This document shows, piece by piece, positions 34,851 to 43,480 of a stretch of 64,000 nt of DNA. The position numbers were made by a program, and so were the translations under genes. Under the pieces are notes generated by a model. It saw nothing but the letters and a program-made list of their open reading frames with translations, searched no databases and was not told the DNA's origin. How positions within the stretch are numbered: the first letter of the stretch is position 1; each line of letters starts with the position of its first letter. This DNA is from Haliea sp963974125. Its GTDB lineage: Bacteria; Pseudomonadota; Gammaproteobacteria; Pseudomonadales; Halieaceae. The stretch covers positions 52,954 to 116,953 of the forward strand of contig CAXBCH010000009.1 of assembly GCA_963974125.1 (NCBI GenBank), given 5' to 3'.

Positions 34851-34879
34851 TTGACCTGTTCCACAGCCGGCTCTATAGT
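34851..34879 (+). promoter_or_regulatory. Promoter of the coiled-coil/zapA genes
   Basis: TTGACC (34851-34856) and TATAGT (34874-34879), 17-nt spacer: a strong sigma-70 match. Confidence 0.65.
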
Positions 34880-34913
34880 AAGCCCTATATTCACACAGCC
34901 CAAGTACAGCGTC

Positions 34914-35114
34914 ATGGCAGATACCCCGCTTCAGGCACTGGAGTCCAAAATCGACGAATTGATAGCCCTGTGCCGGGAGCTCAATCGTGAAAACCAGCGC
35001 CTGCAAGACGAGAACAATGGCTGGCGGCGGGAACGGCAGGATCTCATCAGCAAGAACGAACTGGCGCGGTCCAAGGTCGAATCCATGATAGCCCGCCTGC
35101 GGTCAATGGAGTAA
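34914..35114 (+). CDS. TIGR02449-type small coiled-coil protein
   Basis: 66 aa from the ATG at 34914. Almost entirely heptad-like (LQALESKIDELIALCRELNR, then ENQRLQDEN) with a basic C-terminus. Small proteins of this kind lie directly before zapA in gammaproteobacteria and resemble ZapB, so a link to the division ring is likely. The stop overlaps the zapA start by 1 nt (TAATG). Confidence 0.85.
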   Translation: MADTPLQALESKIDELIALCRELNRENQRLQDENNGWRRERQDLISKNELARSKVESMIARLRSME

Positions 35115-35443
35115 TGCCAGTGAATCCGGTCAACACGGTCTCGGTACACATTCTCGACAAGGAATACCAGGTAGCCTGCCCGGAAGAGCAGCAGGCCGAG
35201 TTGATTGTCTCGGCCCGCTATCTCGACAAGCAGATGCGCTCCATCCGCGACAGTGGCAAGGTGATCGGCCTGGAGCGCATAGCCGTGATGGCAGCGCTGA
35301 ACATCAGCCACGAGTTGCTGCAAGCCTCCGATCAGGGCGGTGGTGCCGGGGCGGCAGCGGGCATCGACCACCAGGCTGTCCAGGGTCTGCAGCGTAAAAT
35401 TGACCAGGCCATGCACCAACTCCGTCAGCTGGAGATCAACTGA
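35114..35443 (+). CDS. zapA: Cell division protein ZapA
   Basis: 109 aa. VSVHILDKEYQVACPEEQQAEL and LDKQMRSIRDSGKVIGLERIAVMAALNISHELL are the globular ZapA domain, followed by a coiled-coil tail. ZapA bundles FtsZ filaments at the Z ring. Followed by the 6S RNA gene, as in E. coli. Confidence 0.93.
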   Translation: MPVNPVNTVSVHILDKEYQVACPEEQQAELIVSARYLDKQMRSIRDSGKVIGLERIAVMAALNISHELLQASDQGGGAGAAAGIDHQAVQGLQRKIDQAMHQLRQLEIN

Positions 35444-35480
35444 GTCCCAAGCCGCGTGCAGGATCGTGTATACTGGCCCC

Positions 35481-35660
35481 GGATCCCTGGCATATGCGCC
35501 AGGCAGACAGTCCTCGAGCCGATAAGTCTATACCCGGAGGGTCCTGGCCACTGTTGGTGTGCAGGTCCGGCTTGTACCGGAAAGCCTGAAACAGTGCGGG
35601 AACCTCCTCCTTGAACCGTCGGGTTCAGGGCAACTCTGTCAACGCTATGCCGGGAATCCA
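35481..35660 (+). ncRNA. ssrS: 6S RNA
   Basis: About 180 nt between zapA and ygfA, the standard position. The ends pair: GGATCCCTGGCAT at 35481 with ATGCCGGGAATCC at 35647-35659. Conserved landmarks are present in order: GAGCCGATA, AAGCCTGAAACAGTGC, and the TTGAACC...GGGTTCA hairpin near 35611-35631. The -10 TATACT is at 35469-35474 and fixes the 5' end. 6S RNA mimics an open promoter, binds sigma-70 polymerase and tunes transcription in stationary phase. Exact 3' end uncertain by a few bases. Confidence 0.92.
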
Positions 35661-35668
35661 TCCTCTTC

Positions 35669-36256
35669 ATGAGCCTTGAGCAACAAGCAAAGCCGGCCCT
35701 GCGCACACAGTTGCGCCGCCAGAGGCAGGCACTTGCCCCGGCTTTCAGGTCACAGGCGGCCGCCGCCGCCGCTGCATTGGCGTCCGGCCTGCCCGGCTGG
35801 GACACGGCACAGCACGTTGCCTTTTACTGGCCTGCGGACGGTGAGCTTGATCCGCTGCCGCTGGCCGCCGCCTGTCGACAACGATGCACTCTCTACCTGC
35901 CGGTGCTGGCAGGCGCAAACCAGCTGCTGTTTCGCCGCTGGGATGCCGACACCGCGTTCGCCGTGAACCCGTTTGGCATCCCCGAGCCCGAATCCGGCAA
36001 TCCTGAGCGCGCCGCTGCCGGGCTGGACATCATCTTCGTGCCGCTGGTGGGCTGGCAGCGGGACGGTTATCGCCTGGGCATGGGGGGCGGGTTTTACGAC
36101 CGCACCCTGGCCGGGCAGGAAGCACCATTGAAGGTGGGGCTGGGATTCAGCTGCCAGGAGCTCGAGGGCATGGCGGCAGAGCCGTGGGATGTCGCGCTGG
36201 ATTATGTGCTGACGGAGACGACCCTGCACCGATGTGCAGGATCAGGGGTTGCCTGA
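35669..36256 (+). CDS. ygfA: 5-formyltetrahydrofolate cyclo-ligase
   Basis: 195 aa. ALRTQLRRQRQALAP (N-terminal basic ATP-binding region), FVPLVGWQRDGYRLGMGGGF and YDR form the family signature. It converts 5-formyl-THF to methenyl-THF with ATP. The start lies 8 nt after the 6S RNA end and probably shares its transcript, as in E. coli. Confidence 0.94.
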   Translation: MSLEQQAKPALRTQLRRQRQALAPAFRSQAAAAAAALASGLPGWDTAQHVAFYWPADGELDPLPLAAACRQRCTLYLPVLAGANQLLFRRWDADTAFAVNPFGIPEPESGNPERAAAGLDIIFVPLVGWQRDGYRLGMGGGFYDRTLAGQEAPLKVGLGFSCQELEGMAAEPWDVALDYVLTETTLHRCAGSGVA

Positions 36257-36279
36257 GTCGCCGCTGGAACCGCGGTCGC

Positions 36280-36426
36280 TTACTCGTTGATGATCAGGCC
36301 AGCCTGGAGCTCGGAAGCCGGCGCAGCCACGGTGTCAGAGGCCGACAGGGGTAAAAGCATGGTGACCAGCACGCCAATGCCGAAGGCAGCGATGAGGACA
36401 AGGATAAAATCCGGCTTACTCTTCAC
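36280..36426 (-). CDS. Small single-pass membrane protein (48 aa)
   Basis: Frame from a GTG at 36426 to TAA at 36280. Basic start KSKPDF, a hydrophobic helix (ILVLIAAFGIGVLVTMLLPL), then a polar tail ASDTVAAPASELQ ending AGLIINE. This is the composition of a real one-span protein rather than random sequence. Ribosome site is weak (GAGAG about 9 nt upstream). It sits in the 274-nt gap between ygfA and ilvA. No family recognised. Confidence 0.5.
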   Translation of the reverse strand: MKSKPDFILVLIAAFGIGVLVTMLLPLSASDTVAAPASELQAGLIINE

Positions 36427-36530
36427 GGCAACACTCTCACAATAGTCATGTTCATATTTTCTTTGGCATTATTTCACAAACAACGCCGAGTCTAGCCCAG
36501 CAACTTCCCAAATGAAACCCTTAATCTGAT

Positions 36531-38105
36531 TCAATCCACGTTTTTGCCGGCTCCGGGGGCGTCAACTACCCCAATTTGGGACTGACCCAGATACAGCTGG
36601 TAGGCCCGGTTGCCGGTTTCATCCCAATACGGGTAGCCCACAGCCTCGAGGACATCGCGAAATTCCCGGCGCTCGGTCCGCGGCACCTGCACACCGAGCA
36701 GGATGCGCCCGTAAGCTGCGCCGTGGTTGCGGTAGTGAAACAGGGAAATATTCCAGCGCTGACCCAGCCCGGAAAGAAACTTCAGCAGGGCACCCGGACG
36801 CTCCGGAAACTCCACCCGGTACACCACTTCATTCTTCAGCTGGGCCGGGGCCCGGCCACCGACCATATAGCGGATATGCAGCTTCGCCATCTCATTGTCG
36901 GTCATGTCTTCCGTGGCATACCCCTGCTGCTGCAAATCCTCCAGCAGTTCGGTCAGGTCGTTTCCTCCCGGTACTATCGACAGGCCGAGGAACACCAGGG
37001 CGCCGCCGGGATCCGAGTAACGGTAGTTGAACTCGGTGATGTTGCGGCGCCCGAGGGCGTTGCAGAAAGCACGGAAGCTGCCGGGGCGCTCGGGAATGGT
37101 CACGCTGATAACCGCCTCCCGATGCTCGCCGATCTCGGTGCGCTCCGAGATGTAGCGCAGGCGATCGAAATTGGTATTGGCGCCGCTGACAATAGCCAGC
37201 AGATCCTGGCCCCTGACCCCGGTGCGCTCGACGTACTTCTTCAGGCCGGCCAGCGCCAGCGCACCGGCGGGCTCGGCGATGCCGCGGGTATCCTCGAAAA
37301 TGTCCTTGATCGCGGCGCATATTTCATCCGTGCTGGCGGTCACGACTTCATCCACCGTCTCGCGAATCACCCGGAAGGTTTCCTTGCCGATCTGGGCGAC
37401 CGCACAGCCGTCGGCGAACAGGCCCACCTCCGGCAGGGTCGCGCGCCGGCCCTTCTGCAGCGCCAGCTGCAGGCAGGCCGCATCTTCCGGCTCCACCCCG
37501 ATCAGCCGCGTTTCCGGCCACACGTACTTTATATAGGCGGCAACTCCGGCCAGCAGGCCGCCGCCGCCCACCGGCACAAAAATGGCGTCCGCCGGTCGCG
37601 AGAGCTGGCGCACGATCTCCATGCCCACGGTGCCCTGCCCGGCGATCACGTCGGGATCATCGAACGGGTGCACATAGACCATGGATTTCTCCGCCACCAG
37701 TTTCTGCGCGTGCACCGAGGCCTCGTCGAAGGAATCGCCGTGCAGCACCACCCGGGCACCGCGGTTGCGCACAGCATCCACCTTGATCTGCGGCGTCGTC
37801 CGGGGCATCACGATAATGGCCTTTACCCCCATGTGATGGGCGGCCATCGCCAGCCCCTGGGCATGATTGCCCGCCGAGGCCGCAATCACCCCGCAGGCCA
37901 GCTGCTCGGGGGTGAGTTTCTGCATCTTGTTGTAGGCGCCGCGCAGCTTGAAGGAGAATACCGGCTGCAGGTCCTCGCGCTTGAACAGCACGCGGTTGCC
38001 CAGCCGCCGCGACATCAGCATCGCTTCGTCCACCGGTGTCTCGCGCGCCACGTCATAGACGCGGGCGTCGAGTATGCGCTTGATATAGGACTTGGGCATG
38101 GGCAT
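36531..38105 (-). CDS. ilvA: Threonine ammonia-lyase, biosynthetic
   Basis: 524 aa from the ATG at 38105 (38099 also possible); the longer frame to 38261 runs into the rpiA side and is not used. PLP lysine in VFSFKLRGAYNKM (about residue 53), ASAGNHAQGLA, GGGGLLAGVAAYIK, and two ACT-like regulatory domains at the C-terminus (ERPGSFRAFCNALG and ERPGALLKFLSGLG). It makes 2-oxobutyrate from threonine for isoleucine synthesis and is feedback-controlled through the ACT-like part. Divergent from rpiA. Confidence 0.95.
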   Translation of the reverse strand: MPMPKSYIKRILDARVYDVARETPVDEAMLMSRRLGNRVLFKREDLQPVFSFKLRGAYNKMQKLTPEQLACGVIAASAGNHAQGLAMAAHHMGVKAIIVMPRTTPQIKVDAVRNRGARVVLHGDSFDEASVHAQKLVAEKSMVYVHPFDDPDVIAGQGTVGMEIVRQLSRPADAIFVPVGGGGLLAGVAAYIKYVWPETRLIGVEPEDAACLQLALQKGRRATLPEVGLFADGCAVAQIGKETFRVIRETVDEVVTASTDEICAAIKDIFEDTRGIAEPAGALALAGLKKYVERTGVRGQDLLAIVSGANTNFDRLRYISERTEIGEHREAVISVTIPERPGSFRAFCNALGRRNITEFNYRYSDPGGALVFLGLSIVPGGNDLTELLEDLQQQGYATEDMTDNEMAKLHIRYMVGGRAPAQLKNEVVYRVEFPERPGALLKFLSGLGQRWNISLFHYRNHGAAYGRILLGVQVPRTERREFRDVLEAVGYPYWDETGNRAYQLYLGQSQIGVVDAPGAGKNVD

Positions 38106-38254
38106 GGATATCCAGAGTGAAACCAGCGCACCATGGTAATGGAGCACGCAGCTATTTTCAGCTCCGATGCCCGGCGACAGCAGGTATTTTTCGTGTACCG
38201 GGGCTCCCCGTCTCCTATACTGCCGACCACAGCGGCAATAGCGGGAGCATGGCG

Positions 38255-38929
38255 ATGACACAGGACGAACTGAAACAGGCGGTAGCAGCCGCGGCGCTGG
38301 ACTACATCCGGCCGCATCTGGAGGAAAACACCGTACTCGGGATCGGCACCGGCTCCACCGCCAACCTGTTCATTGACGGCCTCGCCACCCTGCGCGGCCA
38401 GGTCAACGCCACCGTGGCCAGCTCGGATGCCTCCGCCGAGCGCCTGCGCCAGCACGGCATCCCGGTCTACGAGCTGAATACGGTCAACCAGGTGGACTTT
38501 TATATCGACGGCGCCGACGAGGCCAATGAGTCCCTGCAGCTGATCAAGGGCGGTGGTGCCGCCCTGACCCGGGAGAAAATCGTCGCCGCGGTCGCCCGCA
38601 GCTTCATCTGCATCGCCGACGACAGCAAGCTGGTGCACACCCTGGGGGCGTTTCCCCTGCCGGTGGAGGTCATCCCCATGGCCCGCAGCCACGTGGCGCG
38701 CGAGCTGGTGAAGCTGGGGGGAGACCCGGTGTACCGCGAAGGCGTGGTCACCGACAACGGCAACGTCATCCTCGATGTACACAACTTCTCCATCCCGCAG
38801 CCGCTGGCAATGGAGGCGAAGATCAACAATATTGCCGGTGTGGTCAGCAACGGCCTGTTTGCCCTGCGGCCGGCGGATGTGCTGCTGCTGGGCACCGCGC
38901 AGGGCGTGAAAACCCTGCGGGCGCCCTGA
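38255..38929 (+). CDS. rpiA: Ribose-5-phosphate isomerase A
   Basis: 224 aa. The ATG at 38255 is chosen over 38249 because GGAG then has a 7-nt spacing and the protein begins MTQDELKQAV as in E. coli. GIGTGSTANLFID, SSDASAERLRQ, DGADEANESLQLIKGGGAAL and LTREK with the catalytic Glu. It interconverts ribose-5-P and ribulose-5-P. A -10-like TATACT is at 38216-38221. rpiA next to ilvA is common in gammaproteobacteria. Confidence 0.96.
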   Translation: MTQDELKQAVAAAALDYIRPHLEENTVLGIGTGSTANLFIDGLATLRGQVNATVASSDASAERLRQHGIPVYELNTVNQVDFYIDGADEANESLQLIKGGGAALTREKIVAAVARSFICIADDSKLVHTLGAFPLPVEVIPMARSHVARELVKLGGDPVYREGVVTDNGNVILDVHNFSIPQPLAMEAKINNIAGVVSNGLFALRPADVLLLGTAQGVKTLRAP

Positions 38930-38941
38930 GCGGGACCGGCA

Positions 38942-40342
38942 CTAGAGGTCGAAGATCTTGCCCGGGTTCATGATCCCCCGGGGATCAAACACCCGCTTGA
39001 TCTGCTGCATGATGGCGATCTCGGCCGCGGACCGGCTGTAATGCAGGTAATCCTTTTTCAACAATCCCACCCCGTGCTCGGCTGACACGCTGCCCTCATA
39101 GCGCTGCACGATCTCGAACACCCAGCGGCTGACTTCGCCGCAGCGCTGCTGGAACTCGGCCATGGGCAGTGCGTCGGGCTTGAGCACATTGAGATGCACA
39201 TTGCCGTCGCCGATGTGGCCGAACCAGATGATCTCGAAGTCCGGGTAGGCACTGGTGACAACAGCCTCCACCTCGGCCAGGAAATCCGGGACCCGGGCGA
39301 TGGTGGTGGAGATGTCGTTCTTGTAGGGGGTCCAGCGGGAGATGGTCTCGGAGATATCCTCCCGCAGACGCCACAGGGCCTGGGCCTGGGCCACGCTCTG
39401 GCTCACCACCCCGTCCAGCACCCAGCCCTGCTCCATGCAATGCTCGAACAGGGCCATGGCCTGCTCCATATCCGCCCCGGTATTCTGCTCGAACTCCAGC
39501 AGGGCGTAGAAATCCGCCCGGGTCTCGAAGGGCCGCTGCAGCCCCTGGTGGGCGACGACTTTCTGCAGGGCCAGCTCGGAGAAAAACTCGAAGGCCTGCA
39601 GGTCCATGGCGCCCTGATAGCTTTCCAGTACTCGCATCACCGCCGCCATATCGGTCACGCCCAGCACCAGCACCGCGAGATCTTGCGGTGGCCGAGTGAG
39701 CTGCATGGTGGCCTCGACCACGATCCCGAGGGTGCCCTCGGCACCGATCACCAGCTGTCGCAGGTCATAGCCGGCATTGTTCTTGACCAGACCACGGTTC
39801 AGGTCCAGCAACTCGCCACTGCCGGTCACCAGCTTGAGCCCTGCCACCCAGTCCCGGGTCATGCCGTGGCGGATGACCTTGATACCGCCGGCATTGGTGG
39901 CAATGTTGCCGCCAATCTGGCTGGACCCGCTGGAGGCGAAATCCACCGGGTAGAACAGGCCCTGCTCCTCCGCAAAGGCCTGCAGCTGGGCAGTTATTAC
40001 CCCGGCGCCGCAGCGCACGGTGCGGTCGATGGGGTTGAAGTCGGTGATGCGGTTGAGACGGTCCAGGGCGACAACGATTTCGCCATTGCAGGCTACGGCG
40101 CCGGCACTCAGGCCCGTGCGGCCGCCAGAGGGCACCAGTGCCAGCTGGTGCTCCAGTGCCAGCCGCACCAGCGCCTGCACCTCTGCAATGGACCCCGGCA
40201 GGACCACCGCCGCGGGCGCCGGGGTGTGTACCCGGGTCCAGTCGCGGCCGTACTGGAGCAGGGCCTCGGCGTCGGTGAGGACGCGATCGGCGCCAACACA
40301 GGCCTGCAGTGCAGACAGGATATCAGGGCTGATCGGGGTCAC
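38942..40342 (-). CDS. FAD-linked D-2-hydroxyglutarate dehydrogenase
   Basis: 466 aa. FAD-binding type 4 (PCMH) domain with LVPSGGRTGLSAGAVA and GNIATNAGGIKVIRHGMTRDW; C-terminal FAD-oxidase domain with HIGDGNVHLNV and SVSAEHGVGLLKK. It resembles D-lactate dehydrogenases, but the divergent serA neighbour points to D2HGDH: in Pseudomonas this enzyme reoxidises D-2-hydroxyglutarate made by SerA and passes electrons to ETF. Confidence 0.88.
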   Translation of the reverse strand: MTPISPDILSALQACVGADRVLTDAEALLQYGRDWTRVHTPAPAAVVLPGSIAEVQALVRLALEHQLALVPSGGRTGLSAGAVACNGEIVVALDRLNRITDFNPIDRTVRCGAGVITAQLQAFAEEQGLFYPVDFASSGSSQIGGNIATNAGGIKVIRHGMTRDWVAGLKLVTGSGELLDLNRGLVKNNAGYDLRQLVIGAEGTLGIVVEATMQLTRPPQDLAVLVLGVTDMAAVMRVLESYQGAMDLQAFEFFSELALQKVVAHQGLQRPFETRADFYALLEFEQNTGADMEQAMALFEHCMEQGWVLDGVVSQSVAQAQALWRLREDISETISRWTPYKNDISTTIARVPDFLAEVEAVVTSAYPDFEIIWFGHIGDGNVHLNVLKPDALPMAEFQQRCGEVSRWVFEIVQRYEGSVSAEHGVGLLKKDYLHYSRSAAEIAIMQQIKRVFDPRGIMNPGKIFDL

Positions 40343-40458
40343 TCGGGGCTCCTGGGCAGACGGGGTCAGGGGGACTCAAAAACGAGCGACCTATGGTAGC
40401 ATACGCGCCCTCTTTCACACCTGCCCACAATGCAACAGCTCCGGGAGCAACCACGTTT

Positions 40459-41688
40459 ATGGCGCCCAAGTCGCTTGAGAAAAGCAAGATCAAGTTCCTC
40501 CTGCTGGAGGGGGTGCACCCCTCCGCGGTAGAGACCCTGCGCAACGCCGGCTACGACAATATCGAGCTGCACCAGAAGGCCCTGGCGCCGGAGGACCTGA
40601 AGACGGCCATTGCCGGCGCCCACTTCGTCGGCATCCGCTCCCGCACCCAGCTCACCGAGGACATTTTCGAGGCAGCGCGCAAGCTGGTGGCGGTGGGCTG
40701 CTTCTGCATCGGCACCAACCAGGTCGACCTGGCTGCCGCCACCAGGCGCGGCGTGGCCGTATTCAATGCCCCGTTCAGCAATACCCGCAGCGTGGCGGAA
40801 CTGGTCATCGCCGAGGCCATCCTGCTACTGCGCGGCGTCGCCGCCAAGAACGCCGCTGCCCATCGCGGCGAATGGCAGAAAACCGCGGTCGACTCCTATG
40901 AAATTCGCGGCAAGCGCCTGGGCATCATCGGCTACGGCAATATCGGCATGCAGCTGGGTGTCATCGCCGAGGGCCTGGGCATGCAGGTACAGTTCTACGA
41001 TGTCATCAGCAAGCTGCCGCTGGGCAATGCCCGCCAGCTGCCGAATCTTGAGCAGCTGCTGGCCCAGTCCGACGTGGTCAGCCTGCACGTACCGGAAACA
41101 CGGACCACCCGCAACATGATCGGCGCGAGCCAGCTGGCACAGATGCCCAGGGGCAGCATTCTCATCAATGCCTCCCGCGGCACGGTAGTGGACATCGACG
41201 CCCTGGCCGCCAGCCTGGCCAGCGGCCATCTGGGCGGCGCCGCCATCGACGTGTTCCCGGTGGAGCCCCGCTCCAATGACGATGAGTTCATCTCCCCGCT
41301 GCGGGAATTCGACAACACCTTCCTGACCCCCCATATCGGCGGCAGCACGGTGGAGGCCCAGGCCAATATCGGGGTGGAGGTGGCGGAAAAGCTGGCCCGC
41401 TACAGCGACAACGGCACCAGCACGTCCTCGGTCAACTTCCCCGAGGTGGCGCTGCCGGAACACGAGGGCAGCCACCGCCTGCTGCACATCCACCACAATG
41501 TGCCGGGGGTGTTGAGTGCCATCAACCGGGTCTTTTCCGAGTACGACGTCAACGTCGCCGCGCAGTTTCTGCAGACCAACGAGGCCATCGGCTATGTGGT
41601 CATCGATGTCGACGCCGAGTACTCGGATGTGGCCCTGGAGCAGTTGGCGAGCATAGACGGTACGATCCGCAGTCGCGTACTATTCTGA
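40459..41688 (+). CDS. serA: D-3-phosphoglycerate dehydrogenase
   Basis: 409 aa from the ATG at 40459, giving the E. coli-like start MAPKSLEKSKIKFLLLEG. NAD Rossmann GIIGYGNIGMQLGVIAEGLG, catalytic His in LTPHIGGSTVEAQANIG and NASRGTVVDIDAL; C-terminal ACT domain (about 335-409), which in E. coli binds the inhibitor serine. First step of serine synthesis; it also reduces 2-oxoglutarate, which D2HGDH reverses. Confidence 0.96.
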   Translation: MAPKSLEKSKIKFLLLEGVHPSAVETLRNAGYDNIELHQKALAPEDLKTAIAGAHFVGIRSRTQLTEDIFEAARKLVAVGCFCIGTNQVDLAAATRRGVAVFNAPFSNTRSVAELVIAEAILLLRGVAAKNAAAHRGEWQKTAVDSYEIRGKRLGIIGYGNIGMQLGVIAEGLGMQVQFYDVISKLPLGNARQLPNLEQLLAQSDVVSLHVPETRTTRNMIGASQLAQMPRGSILINASRGTVVDIDALAASLASGHLGGAAIDVFPVEPRSNDDEFISPLREFDNTFLTPHIGGSTVEAQANIGVEVAEKLARYSDNGTSTSSVNFPEVALPEHEGSHRLLHIHHNVPGVLSAINRVFSEYDVNVAAQFLQTNEAIGYVVIDVDAEYSDVALEQLASIDGTIRSRVLF

Positions 41689-41723
41689 CAATTCCGGCGC
41701 AATGGGGGGGTTGAACCATCACC

Positions 41724-42275
41724 TTGGCAGCCAACAAGAAGAACCAGTTTCTGGCGCACCTGGTTGCGACCCAGGGCACCGCCCTGGAGCGCTACCTGGC
41801 GCGCAAGCTGGACAGTCCCGAGGACGCCGCCGAGGTCGCCCAGGAAGCCTTTTTGCGCCTGCACCGGCTGGAGTCCCCGGAGACTCTCGACAATGCCCGC
41901 GCCTTCCTGTTCCAGGTGGCCACCAACCTGGCCGTGGACCAGCTGCGACGGCGCAAGCTGCACCTGCAGTTCCTCAACGGCGAGCGCAACCATGCCGCGG
42001 ATGGCGAAACCCGGGACCTCAATGCCAGCGGCGCATCGCCGGAGCACATCCTCGGCGCCAGGCAGAAGCTGGCGCTGATCTTCGAGGCCGTGGAGGAGCT
42101 GCCGGGCAATGTGCGCCAGGCCTTCCTGCTGCACCGCCGCAACGGACTCTCCTACGGGGAGATCGCCGCAGCCATGCAGGTTTCCGTGTCCAGCGTGGAG
42201 AAATACATCCTCCAGGCCCTGCAGCACTGCCGCAAACGGCTGGCGGCCCTGTACCCGCCGGAAGATGGCGGCTGA
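41724..42275 (+). CDS. FecI-type ECF sigma factor
   Basis: 183 aa from a TTG; a TGA at 41712 leaves no ATG upstream. Region 2 with DSPEDAAEVAQEAFLRLHRL and ARAFLFQVATNLAVDQLRRR; region 4 with LPGNVRQAFLLHRRNGLSYG and VSVSSVEKYILQAL, the FecI pattern. It directs polymerase to cell-surface-signalling promoters, here most likely fecR and the receptors that follow. 35 nt after serA. The TTG start would limit its production. Confidence 0.9.
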   Translation: MAANKKNQFLAHLVATQGTALERYLARKLDSPEDAAEVAQEAFLRLHRLESPETLDNARAFLFQVATNLAVDQLRRRKLHLQFLNGERNHAADGETRDLNASGASPEHILGARQKLALIFEAVEELPGNVRQAFLLHRRNGLSYGEIAAAMQVSVSSVEKYILQALQHCRKRLAALYPPEDGG

Positions 42276-42290
42276 CCAGCGTAAATATTT

Positions 42291-42320
42291 ACTTGAGGGA
42301 ACTTCGAGGTTTCTCGTTAC
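42291..42320 (+). promoter_or_regulatory. Candidate ECF promoter upstream of fecR
   Basis: ACTTGAGGGAACTTCGAGG (42291-42309) followed by CGTT at 42315-42318. GGAACTT is a common ECF -35. A related GGAACTTTGAGGAAC lies before the receptor at 47140, and 42291-42309 recurs exactly in the cold-shock leader on the other strand. The -10 assignment is tentative. Confidence 0.4.
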
Positions 42321-42406
42321 ACTAACAGCCATAAGACAAGGAGGAGCCCGCTGCGGATTGCCAGTACTGCAATGGCAAAAGCACACAGCGGTCGGCCGGG
42401 GAAGAG

Positions 42407-43384
42407 ATGAACCAGACATTCACACGACAGTTCGAGCAGGACTGCGACGCGGCCACAAGCTGGATTGCTCGCTTCCGCAGCGACGATATTTCGGAGCAGG
42501 ACCACCGCGACTTCGCCCTGTGGCTTGCCGCCGACGCCAGTCACCGCCAGGCCATGGACCTGATGCTGGAGCTGTGGGATGACCTCGGCAGTGTCCGCCA
42601 CCTGCCGTTCGAGGAGCCCCTGCCCGCAACCGGCAACGGGAGCCGACGGCAGTGGCTCGCAGGGGCCGCAGCCCTGGCGGCCGGCCTGATCCTCGCGGTC
42701 ATCGTGTTGCCCCTCGGCAACGATGAAGTCCACTCGCAGGAATTCCAGACCGCCCAGGGTGAGCGCGCAACATTTACCCTCGACGACCAGTCCCGCATCA
42801 CCCTCAATACCGGCAGCCGGGTCGAGGTCGAGTTCAGCGACTCCCTGCGCCAGGTCGCACTGTTGCGGGGCGAGGTCTACTTCGATGTGGAGCCCGATGC
42901 CGAGCGCCCGTTCCAGGTGGAAACCGGCACCGCGACGGTCACCGCTGTCGGCACCGCCTTCAACATCTACCGCCGGGAGGATGCCAGCGACATCACGGTA
43001 ACCGAAGGCATTGTCCGGGTCACGGAACGGGCCCGCGCCGGGCGCAGTCCCCGCTCGGCGATGCTCGAGGCCAATGAACAGCTGCAGGCCTCCGAACGCG
43101 GCCTCGGCAACAGTCGCCCGGTCGACCCGGCGCCGCTGACGGCCTGGCAGCGCGGCGAGATGATCGCCGACGAAATGCCGCTGCTGGAACTGAGCCGCGA
43201 ACTGGCACGCTATACCGACACCCGCATCGTCATCAGGGACCTGGATGTGGCCAGATTGACGGTCTCCGGCGTGTTCAACCTCGACCATCCGGACAGTGTG
43301 CTGCAGGCCGTTGAGCGCAGCCTGCAACTGCAGGTGGTGCGGCTGGATGACAGTACCGTGCAGTTGCTCAAACCCCGCCAGTAG
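42407..43384 (+). CDS. FecR-type anti-sigma factor / signal transducer
   Basis: 325 aa. N-terminal cytoplasmic anti-sigma part with the DUF4880-like WIARFRSDDISEQDHRDFALWL, one membrane helix (LAGAAALAAGLILAVIVLPL, about 85-104), and a periplasmic FecR domain (TAQGERATFTLDDQSRITL to GTAFNIYRRE). The C-terminus has an STN-like LVFNL/VSGVFNLDHPDS fold that contacts the receptor signalling domain. It holds FecI inactive until the receptor at 43481 binds ligand. Confidence 0.92.
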   Translation: MNQTFTRQFEQDCDAATSWIARFRSDDISEQDHRDFALWLAADASHRQAMDLMLELWDDLGSVRHLPFEEPLPATGNGSRRQWLAGAAALAAGLILAVIVLPLGNDEVHSQEFQTAQGERATFTLDDQSRITLNTGSRVEVEFSDSLRQVALLRGEVYFDVEPDAERPFQVETGTATVTAVGTAFNIYRREDASDITVTEGIVRVTERARAGRSPRSAMLEANEQLQASERGLGNSRPVDPAPLTAWQRGEMIADEMPLLELSRELARYTDTRIVIRDLDVARLTVSGVFNLDHPDSVLQAVERSLQLQVVRLDDSTVQLLKPRQ

Positions 43385-43480
43385 GATATAACAACTTTTT
43401 TCCGGCACGCTCCCAGCGGCCGACTCCATTTCTCCTGAATCTTCAGTGGGTTGCAACAAGCAGACAGGCAGGGTCAGAGA

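Noticed and set aside
36531..38261. N-terminally extended ilvA (576 aa)
   Set aside because: The first ~52 residues are Cys/Arg-rich and lie over the rpiA side of the divergent region; the normal IlvA start is the ATG at 38105.
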